This document shows positions 44,074 through 51,692 of a stretch of 51,692 nucleotides of DNA, one piece after another; position 1 is the stretch's first letter, and every line of letters begins with the position of its first letter. The notes under the pieces are model-generated. The model ran no database searches. It was given only the letters and a program-made list of their open reading frames with translations, and had not been told where the DNA came from. Source of the DNA: Ministeria vibrans ATCC 50519 (lineage: Eukaryota; Opisthokonta; Filasterea); contig CALSCP010000569.1 of NCBI GenBank assembly GCA_943704425.1, positions 2,217 through 53,908 of the forward strand. The letters are read 5' to 3'. The translations under genes were made by a program, and so were the position numbers.

Positions 44074-46196
44074 ACATTTTGAGATTTGACCTCTCATGAT
44101 AATTTCTTCACAGAATGTATCACACGCGAAATGAAACGCGAGGACCGCGAATCGGCCAAAGCATATGTGAAAGCGGTAGGAGATTCGTACAACAAGAGAA
44201 AAACAAACAAACAAGCAAAAAAGAACAACTCATTTGTGTGTGTGTGTGTCTGTGTGCAGGTGAACAGTCTGATTCCCAACGAGATTATGAAGCTGCAGAA
44301 CCCAAAGAACTGCAAGACGGCCAAAATTATGCAGTACACTCTGGGTTCTCAAGGCATGATGGCCATCTACCGCAATACGGGTAAACGACGGAATGGCATC
44401 ATTATGATAGTGTATTTTCTGACGGCCATTGAACAGCTATATGTTTCATGGCGGCAATCAAGATGGGACGCACGTTTGTGACGGACGGTGGGATGGGCTA
44501 CTACATTGAACACGACTCGTGCAAAGGGAACGGTAAGAAGAAACGAAAAAAAGCGCACGGGAAAGTGTGATTGAGGAGATGTTGAGAGGGAGGGAGGGAG
44601 AGAGAAAGCAAACAATTCGCGCTGAGCGGAAATTTTTGGGTTGCATAGGATACCGATGCTTTTTCCACCCTGAGAGCTCTTGTACACGCAAAGATTGGAC
44701 AGCCAAGGAGGAGGTGCGACTGGACCAGTTGGTGATGGAACACAGCGCGCGTGTGATTACGACGGATGTGGTGCAGTGCCGTCTGATGATCACCGACGAC
44801 AATGTCAACTACACATCAAAGCACATTACTAGCGAAGCCTGGAACCGGTTTCTTCCCACAGAGTACAAAGAGGTACGAAGCGAGACTCGAAGATAGACGC
44901 ACGCAAAGGGAGAGTGAGTGGTTGATTGAGTGAGTTTGTGAGTGAGTGAGTTTGTGAGTGAGTGAGTGAGTGAGTGAGTGAGTGAGTGAGTGAGTGAGTG
45001 AGTGAGTGAGTGAGTGAGTGAGTGAGTGGGTGAGCATATAAGCATATGTGCTTAGTGTGTGTGTGTGCTTAGTGCTTAGTGTGTATTTGCGCAGTGTGTG
45101 TGCTTGTACAATATAATTATAATATTAGTGTATGTGAAGGATGCTTTTCTCATGACTGTGTGTGCTATTAGGAGTACAATCTCTTTGAGTATGTGTCAAT
45201 GCTTGAGCTGTACCTGCTGCGACCTTCTCCGCTTGTCGCCGGCCACATCCAACGTCTCAAGCGTGAGATCAACTATCCAGAAGGGGGAAAGGTAAAAGCC
45301 AATGCCACTCTCAAACTCTCTCTATAATCCTATTATTTGACAACTCTTTTCTATCTTTTTGCAGGGCGTCATCTCCATTCATGTGCGCCATGGCGACAAG
45401 GCGCGTGAGAACGGTGTCAATTTTACCTATGCAGAATACTATGAAAAGGCCCTTGAGCTGCACGCGGTACCCTCCTCGACACACATGAAGCACACAGAGA
45501 CAATCACGTCTAAAGTATGTTGTAAAATTTTGACGCTTAGGCATTTGGAATTCCTGCAGAAGATCGTCCCCACTCCATCTTCCTTGCAAGCGACGACAAA
45601 AAGGTTATTGAAGACGCAGAAGAAATCCACGAGCGCACATGCAAAGAAGGTAACCCACATTAGCCACATTGCGTTGTCACCGCGCCCTCACACATACACA
45701 CACACACATACACACACACACGCACACACTCGTTGTTTGAATGGTTAGGGTCGACTGAAGTGTGTCTACGTCTGATGCGGATGCCAGCAAACTCACTGTG
45801 GATGGATGGCATTGCGCACCACGGGGCACTCATGGGGGCCATTCGCGCACGCACTCTGCCGGTGGAACGTTTTCCGGGGCGAGAGGTTCTAATTATTTTT
45901 GTTCTTTGTTTGTGTTTTCATCATGCTTTGATTTGGATTGACTTAATGGTCATTCACACACATTCATTGTGTAGGTTGTGACTGACATCCTGACGCTGTC
46001 GCAAGGGGAGTTTCTGATTGGGACATGTACATCGGGAGTGTCGTCGGTGGCTGCGTCGCTCATGGTCGCCAGTCGCGGGGGTCACAAGGGAATGCGCCAC
46101 CTGCCCATTCGTATGGATGGGCGCTACTGCTGGGCCAGCCAGTGGTTTGCCGATTCCAACACGGGCGGCTGGGCCGACACAGTCACGCGTCCCTGA
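43699..46196 (+). CDS. Fucosyltransferase-like glycosyltransferase (GT23/FUT8-like fold), secretory pathway
   Basis: Exons 43699-43807, 44114-44175, 44260-44380, 44437-44532, 44649-44872, 45172-45291, 45365-45466, 45541-45649, 45749-45885 and 45975-46196; 433 residues. A signal sequence or anchor (MRGLFWIGLCVLAVAGCAL) starts it. The GDP-fucose-binding fold is indicated by VISIHVRHGDKARE (the HVRxxDK site of alpha-1,6-fucosyltransferases), SIFLASDDKKVI, and DILTLSQGEFLIGTCTSGVSSVAASLM (compare FLSQADFLVCTFSSQV in FUT8). It is shorter than animal FUT8: the N-terminal coiled coil and C-terminal SH3 domain are absent. Introns hold (GT)n and (GAGT)n runs. Donor GTTCTA at 45886 is unusual. The acceptor could be the N-glycan core, but the family has other members. 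It converges on eIF2B beta with 105 bp between stops. Confidence 0.75.
44030..44072 (+). repeat. (GT)n microsatellite in fucosyltransferase-like gene intron 1
   Basis: About 21 GT units in intron 43808-44113. The same intron also has GA-rich stretches near 43830-43885. Confidence 0.95.
44928..45029 (+). repeat. (GAGT)n tetranucleotide repeat in fucosyltransferase-like gene intron 5
   Basis: About 25 GAGT units with a few TTTG interruptions inside intron 44873-45171. Read on the minus strand they give a spurious SLTH repeat ORF. Confidence 0.96.
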
Positions 46197-46301
46197 CGTG
46201 AATGACGGACTAACTGGCTGTGTGTGTATCCAAAGAGTAGCTATTCAAAGTTTTTATGATGAAGAATGTGTCCTGTACAATGTTCCTGTGGGTGTGGGTG
46301 G

Positions 46302-48305
46302 TTAGAAGTCGCGACGCGAGTCTGACTCGGAGAGAGAGATGAAAGCGCGCTTGGGAGCGAGTTTGGTGTCGTCGGGATGGTAGAACTCACTGATGAGCCG
46401 ATACACATAGGAAGGTGCAAAGGTCGACCTGAAAACACACAAAAGAATGAGTATATGTTACTAGATGGATGATTTTCACTCTATGTCTGACTGGTTCGAG
46501 ATGAAAAGAGTGACAAGGTCGGGCGGAACATAGTCAAAGACTGGATTTTGCACGGCAGCGTGTCCCACAATGTCACCTAATCATGCAAGAGAGTTTGAGA
46601 GGTTTGGGAGAGTGCGAGAAAGAAAATATGTGTGCTTAGTGCTTAGTGCTTGGCGTGTGTGTGTGAACGACAAGTGGGTTGGCTAACCTTGAGCGTATCC
46701 AATGACTTCTGAAGGATTCACCAGATTGTTGAACGTGTCATGATCATACGAACAAAGATACTGCGGAGACACCTACAAACACATCAACGCGTGAGAGGGC
46801 AATGGGCGAAGGCGAGCGGACAGACCTTGAAAAGGGCAGAGCAGACGACAACTGGCACCCGATGATGTGCAGCTGCCACAGTGAGTGCATGGGTGCCATT
46901 GAGCGCCATGAGTCCACCGTCGGCCATCACTGCGTGCGTCCCAATGATCACCTAACACAAATGAGTAGAAAAAAGTGCGTGTCAGAGTCGCATGTTTATC
47001 ACACACACACTCATGTGTCGTGCCTTGTTCGCGCGTGCCAGCACTGCGTACATTGCAGCATCACTCACAACTGTCGTCTCAATCTTACTCTTGGCCAAAT
47101 TGGCTGCCATTTCCTACAAAACCACAGTCTTAAAACAGACACAGACCCACGCCACACATTTTTCATACGTGTCCCACATAGCTGGGATGGGTTTCAACGA
47201 CAATGACGTGAAACTTGCGTTTGCGCGCAGCCTGCTTGAGAAAGGCTTCGACGGTGCGACTGCGACCGTACGTGACAATAATTTCGTTTGCGTGGATGTG
47301 CATGAGTGCCTGCTGGGCAATGAGACTGGCGCTCGAGCTGATTTCGTCCAAGAGCACGGTGATGGACTCAATCACGGCCGCTTTGAGGTACTGCTTCACC
47401 TCGTCCATGTTGTGCGCGTGAGTGCCGCTCGATGTACTCCCACCGCCACTGCGTCCACCCAATGAGTTGTCGTATTGTGTGTCGTGGACCATTTTGTGCA
47501 GGAATGACTCTTGGTGGGCAAAGGGGCCAACGACGGGCGCTGTGACAGGGTTGGTGGCCGTCGAGCCAACACCAGGTGAAGGCAGCGTTGGTGATGCGGT
47601 GCTGTGTGATCGAGACAACTTGAGCTTAGACAACGTGCCCGTGCCTGGCCTCTGCACCATGGTAGAGCCCGCTGACGAGGGTCGCGTTGTGTCGTCGTCG
47701 TCGTCGTCGTCCTCCTCCTCCTCCTCCTCACCATCGTCGTTGTCCTCCTTGACGCGATCCTCCTCCTCCTCCTCCTCCTCCTCCTCGGCATTCTCACAAG
47801 CACCAGCAGCGTCGGCGGGCTCGTCGAGCGCATTGTCGTCGTCGCTGTCGTCCCCAGACAGCGACGACGCATCGCTCTCCCTCTCCAGCATGTCCGCGTC
47901 GATTTCCTCAGCAGTCGCTTCGTGGTATTCCTCGCGGATGATGTGCAGCACGCGGCACACAATGTTGCCCACACACGTTTCGCTGGGCACTGCCGACGAC
48001 AGCTGCGTCCCAATCTGGCGTACAAGCACCATAAGCTGAGAGAAAAGAAAAAATCAGCGTGAAATTTGCAATACGTTCTTTTTTTTTTATAAATGAAAAA
48101 GGAGGAAAGAAGCGGCAAGGCGTGGACGGAGGCAGCGGGCATGGGCGTGTAGCAGGCACTGTACCTCTCCGCCGGTCCGCCAGCGCGAGCGGGACACGAC
48201 AAGGCGCATGAGAGTGGCGGTGTGCTGCGCGACCTGGTGGCTTCCGCGCAGCTTGCGCCGACGAAGCTGCGTCAGGAGCAGCTCCACTTGCTTTTCAACT
48301 TCCAT
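46302..48305 (-). CDS. EIF2B2: Translation initiation factor eIF2B subunit beta
   Basis: Exons on the minus strand: 48305-48165, 48035-47169, 47113-47024, 46951-46826, 46772-46688, 46576-46480 and 46428-46302; 510 residues (351 in human). It is part of the decameric exchange factor for eIF2, the target of the integrated stress response. Conserved motifs are [39 protein letters not shown] with [82 protein letters not shown] and [16 protein letters not shown]. The extra length is one insert of about 150 residues after REEYHEA, mostly Glu/Asp then Ser/Gly/Thr. The third intron seems to use a GC donor (AAG|GCACGA); if GTGTGT further on is used instead, five residues (ARHMS) are added. Confidence 0.96.
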
Positions 48306-48736
48306 GTCGTATGAATTATGATTAATCTCAATGATCAATGAAGAAGATCACAATTCACAAATCATAACCAATCTTGAATGAATTCCCGAAGAAGTAGAAT
48401 TTCACTTTTCAATTCGTCTTTTTTTTTTATGTCATCAAGAACAAATTGACTGCCCAGGACCTATTTACATTTTACTGCATTAACTGCAAACTGCAAAGAA
48501 TGTCAACCGAGACATACGCGAAAAGTAAAAGGTTTGCACATTTCTCAATTTGACCAGTGTTTACACCAACTAAATAATATAGTTCAAATATCATTAAAGC
48601 GATCGATGATCATTCTTATAAACGTTGCTACGGCATGACAAGCTCGAGTTTGATCAATTTTAAACGCATAACAAAATAATGTGAATACATTTTTGCTAAC
48701 TAATGGATGGCACTGTGGCGAGTTGAATGAGTGTAG
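48306..48736. other. AT-rich spacer between ethanolamine kinase and eIF2B beta (431 bp)
   Basis: Both flanking genes are on the minus strand, so this should hold the eIF2B beta promoter and the 3' UTR of ethanolamine kinase. It is AT-rich with AATTC/ATTTC-rich stretches and an ATTTTACTGCATTAACTGCAAACTGC direct-repeat patch near 48470. I see no ORF or RNA gene. Confidence 0.5.
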
Positions 48737-50552
48737 TTAGAGCGAGAGAACCTCGTCCTTGCGGCGATAGTACTCATCGAAGCGGACCTTTGCATATGCC
48801 AGATAGTCAAAGGAGGAGGAGCGAGCGAGGGCGCGAATGAGCCCCCAAGTGCCCCAGTAAAAGTGGGCTGCCAACGAGAACAGGTTCACCTCGTTGTACA
48901 GCGCACTCACTTCCGAGGCGGAGACGGCGCTCTCGTCAACTGGATGGGAAGTAAGTGAGTAGTGAGTGGCGAATGAGTAGTGAGTGAGAAGCGAGTGTGG
49001 CAGTGAGTGGCGTACTGTCGTGGAATGCTGCCAAGTAGTGTGTGAGCCAAACCAGCTGCGTCTCCCGCGACGGATACAGGGTGTAGTCGACTGGATCCTC
49101 AATTCCCGCATATTCACAAAAGTGGTTTCCTTCAGTTTACGAGATGTGTTACGCGCGCGCACTCTCTTTGTTTGTGTGTGTGCGTACCAATATCAAATCC
49201 GCGAAATGAAGCAGAACTGTACTCAAAGTCAATAAACGAGATAGAATCTACATAAGCACCCGAAAGGAGAAAAGAAAACGATAGGGAGGAGAGATAGAGA
49301 GAGAGAGAGAAAGGAGGGAGAAACAAAGTGATAGAGAGAGAGAAGGGAGGGAGAAACAAAGTGATAGAGAGAGAGAAAGGAGGGAGAAACAAAGTGATAG
49401 ATGGAGAGAGAGAAATAAATAGAGACAAAAGTTAGAGAGAGACAAAAGATAGAGTGACAAATTAATAATTAATAGTGAAAAGTGATAGAGAATGATCAAA
49501 GTGATAGAGAGTGACAAGGGAGGGAGAGTGAGTATGACAATCAATTCATTTCGAGTTGTATTAGTACCGTTTGAACTGTCGTATAGAATGTTGTTGCAGA
49601 GGAGATCGTTGTGTGCAAACACAGTGGGGGCGTTGAGCTTGAGCAGCACTGCTTTGAGCGCAGTGTACTCAGTACGCAGGACATTCAGGTCAAAGTGGGT
49701 CGTGAAGAAGGATTGTTGATCCGGATCCTCAAAGACAGTCACTGCAGACACGCACGACACATATATAAGTACATTGTCCCCACCCCATTCTCTCTCTCTC
49801 TCTCTATCTATCACTTTGTTTCTTTCTCCCTCCTCTCTCTCATACCTGCATCAAGCCACTTCTCAATGACATTAAACAACTTGGACTCGCTTCCGCCCGC
49901 GCCAAAGGGCATCCGGTGCTGAGCAGCCAGTCTGCGCGCAATGAGACTTGAAAAGTGCGCATCCGACATCTCGGCGACTGTCAGCGTGCGTCCCGCTACG
50001 TAGCCGTATATGTAGCCATTGGAAAACAGTCCAAAGACGTCGGCACCTTGACCGGCTGCATGGAGCTCGATCATGGTCTAGATCAGACACCAAATGAGTT
50101 GATGGTGAGACTCTAATCAACACCAACTCACCATCAGTTCCTGTCTCCGGTTGATAAGCACTCCGGTGTTCTTGCCGTATACGCGCACAATAACCTTCTC
50201 TCCCGACTCGACCTCTTCGCAGCACACAACTAAGCAGCGTGGAGGAGTGATTGGAAGGCGAAGAGTGATAGGACCGCGTCTGCATCGCCTGATCCCTCCC
50301 CATACCTGCATTTGTAAGGCCCTTTTTGAACTCTTCTTGCCGGATCTCCTTGTCTTTCCAGTCAGGGCGCAGTTGGCGCAGGACAGATCTGGAGGAGAAA
50401 GGGGAGAGACAGCGCACAATGGATGAGTTTGCGTTGCCACGCCATCCCGCACGCTGTTCAGCCACGTACAGCGAGTCTTCCTGGAGGTGGTCGCCAGTTC
50501 TGACCGTGAAGTCGACCTTGGGGCGTGGGAAATCGCCGATGGTGCTTGTCAT
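48737..50552 (-). CDS. Ethanolamine kinase
   Basis: Exons on the minus strand: 50552-50306, 50229-50132, 50077-49846, 49741-49568, 49247-49188, 49129-49016 and 48939-48737; 375 residues. The first step of the CDP-ethanolamine (Kennedy) pathway to phosphatidylethanolamine. Signatures: EFKKGLTNA, VIVRVYGKNTGVLINR, ELHAAGQG, the Brenner motif FAHNDLLCNNILYD with catalytic Asp, the metal-binding SFIDFEYSS, the conserved NHFCEYAG, YPSRETQL, and the C-terminal FYWGTWGLIRA. ETNK-type Y-G-K-N-T and I-N-R-R favour ethanolamine over choline kinase. Introns 4 and 3 carry TATCACTTTGTTTCTC polypyrimidine repeats. The start codon is 99 bp from that of Mdm12 on the opposite strand. Confidence 0.94.
49263..49500. 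repeat. GA/TATCACTTTG minisatellite in ethanolamine kinase intron 4
   Basis: On the plus strand this reads GAGAGAGAAAGGAGGGAGAA followed by ACAAAGTGATA units, repeated four to five times at about 37-41 nt. The reverse complement is the same CTCTATCACTTTGTTTCTC unit found between the receptor and channel genes. Confidence 0.9.
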
Positions 50553-50651
50553 TGATATTGGGAGGGAGAAAGCAAATTTAGCAAAAAACTATTAATAATA
50601 ATTATTTGAGTAATTAGTTTCAGACTTTCAGTTTTACTTCTTTTTTCAGAC
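50553..50651. promoter_or_regulatory. 99-bp bidirectional promoter of ethanolamine kinase and Mdm12
   Basis: Only 99 bp separate the two start codons, so both genes must initiate from this AT-rich segment (it contains AAAAACTATTAATAATAATT) unless their transcripts overlap. I see no canonical TATA box at a fixed distance. Shared control is an inference from geometry. Confidence 0.6.
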
Positions 50652-51637
50652 ATGGCCGATGAGGGATGTCGGCTGGAAATCAACTGGGATCGAATAGATG
50701 GTGAAATGGCAAAGCGTGCGGAAGCATTTCTGAATCGAATTCTCGCCAAGGAAGAAAAACTGCCAGGTTGATCACACACACTCATTAAGCACACACACAT
50801 ACGCACACACACATACATATATACATACGTAATCACACACATACAGGAACGCACACACACACACACACACACACATCACACACTCTCTCATTGATTCTTT
50901 GCTTCTTCCTCCTTTCTCTGTCTCTCTGTCTCTCTCTCTGTCTCACTGATACACCGACGTGTCGTTTTGCTGCAGATGCGCTAGGGCCGGTGCGTGTGTC
51001 CGACCTGAACCTGGGCTCCTCGCCGCCTGAGGTGACGGTGGTCTGCGTCGAGCCGGTCAGTGAGGCCTTTCTGGCTCTCTCCCTCTCACCTCCCGACATC
51101 CCCAGCGACGGCTCCTCCTCCGGTCTTGTGGGCGAGCTTCTAGAAGCGTTGGGCATGATTCAAGTGCGTGTGCGCGTTCGCTACACCGGCGACCTGCATG
51201 CGACTGTGTCCACCGAAATTTGCGTCAATGTCCCCACGCCCAACTTCATCACACTGCCTCTGTCACTCACTCTGACAAGCCTTGATATTGACGGCGAAGT
51301 CATTGTGGTAGTGCGACCCGACGGATCCGTCTTGCTAAGCCTTGAGAATGTCGACGATGCCGAGTCAGTCTTGCGCGATGTGCAGCTCAACTCTCTTATC
51401 GGCGACACATCAAAACGAGGTACTCAATATACAATATCAAGCTGTTCCCTGCTCGATTTCCTCTCTCTTTGCAGCCCACTCACACACATACGCATGTACC
51501 TATATTCTCTTGCAGCGCTTCAGAATGTGGAGACAGTCAAACACTTCATTGTGTCGCAGTTGCGCGACGCCCTTGAAAAGCACCTCCTCTACCCTCGCTT
51601 CATCGCTCTGCCCGTCTCCCTCATCAACCGTCCCTGA
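50652..51637 (+). CDS. MDM12: Mdm12-like ERMES subunit (SMP lipid-transfer domain)
   Basis: Exons 50652-50766, 50976-51419 and 51516-51637; 226 residues. The N-terminus LEINWDRIDG matches the FDINW start typical of Mdm12. Then come VRVSDLNLGSSPPEVTVV, IQVRVRVRYTGDLHATVSTE, VPTPNFITLPLSLTLTSLD, DVQLNSLIGD, and the C-terminal LQNVETVKHFIVSQLRD with LLYPRFIALPV, all in Mdm12 order. The SMP domain binds phospholipid in a tubular groove; with Mmm1, Mdm34 and Mdm10 it bridges ER and mitochondrial outer membrane. The fungal proline-rich insertions are lacking, giving a compact version. ERMES occurs in fungi and several protist lineages but not animals or plants, which limits the host. The intron between exons 1 and 2 contains CA/TC microsatellites. 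Confidence 0.9.
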
Positions 51638-51692
51638 TACATCTATGCTACTGCGCATTTATGCTTCCTTGTTCAGTTGCTCTGCCCCCCCC

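Noticed and set aside
44809-45045. SLTH repeat ORFs on the minus strand
   Set aside because: Produced by the (GAGT)n repeat inside an intron of the fucosyltransferase-like gene.
50368-50396. A 29-nt intron-like GTGCGC...CCAG in ethanolamine kinase exon 1
   Set aside because: Too short for this genome's introns and its removal would shift the frame; the sequence reads through in frame.
1-51692. CRISPR arrays, bacterial operons, rRNA or organellar genes
   Set aside because: All direct repeats seen are microsatellites or coding motifs; genes are spliced and nuclear in character.

Overview
This is a nuclear chromosome segment from a eukaryote. It is gene-dense and its genes are built from many short GT-AG introns (most 40-120 nt). 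TAA, TAG and TGA all end genes, so the code looks standard. Exons are moderately GC-rich; introns and spacers are AT-rich and full of microsatellites, and there is a 10-N gap in one (GT)n run. I rebuilt 16 genes exon by exon by following reading phase across splice sites (about 101 introns). The gene set includes Mdm12 of the ERMES lipid bridge, which is known from fungi, amoebozoans, apusomonads and other protists but not from animals or plants. It also includes CENP-I, a TRPV-like ankyrin channel, a GCC2/EGF/GPS receptor, and a PB1 domain fused to a GBA2-type glucosylceramidase. I infer a heterotrophic unicellular eukaryote of the Amorphea/Obazoa neighbourhood. I cannot name the species.

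Layout: 1-1070 (-) 5' part of an MGAT3-like GT17 glycosyltransferase, cut by the window edge; 1433-4948 (-) disordered/coiled-coil scaffold-like protein; 5076-6721 (+) cathepsin L-like protease; 7038-11974 (+) importin-4; 12106-14975 (-) CENP-I; 15154-16801 (+) ankyrin membrane protein; 17227-22139 (+) PB1-GH116 glucosylceramidase in 22 exons; 22405-28622 (-) cysteine-rich receptor; 29015-33021 (-) TRPV-like channel; 33723-38013 (+) tripeptidyl peptidase II; 38182-40445 (-) SH3BP5-like Rab11 GEF; 40788-43505 (-) C2H2 zinc-finger protein; 43699-46196 (+) GT23-like fucosyltransferase; 46302-48305 (-) eIF2B beta; 48737-50552 (-) ethanolamine kinase; 50652-51637 (+) Mdm12.

Neighbouring genes often lie head to head with very short spacers (99 bp between ethanolamine kinase and Mdm12, 127 bp, 178 bp, 193 bp) or tail to tail with 105-266 bp between stop codons. 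The functions are mostly unrelated housekeeping. A lipid/membrane theme does recur: GBA2-like enzyme, ethanolamine kinase, Mdm12, two Golgi glycosyltransferases and a Rab11 regulator. The only head-to-head pair with an obvious functional link is ethanolamine kinase with Mdm12. I found no CRISPR array, no rRNA or tRNA gene, and no convincing intact transposon.
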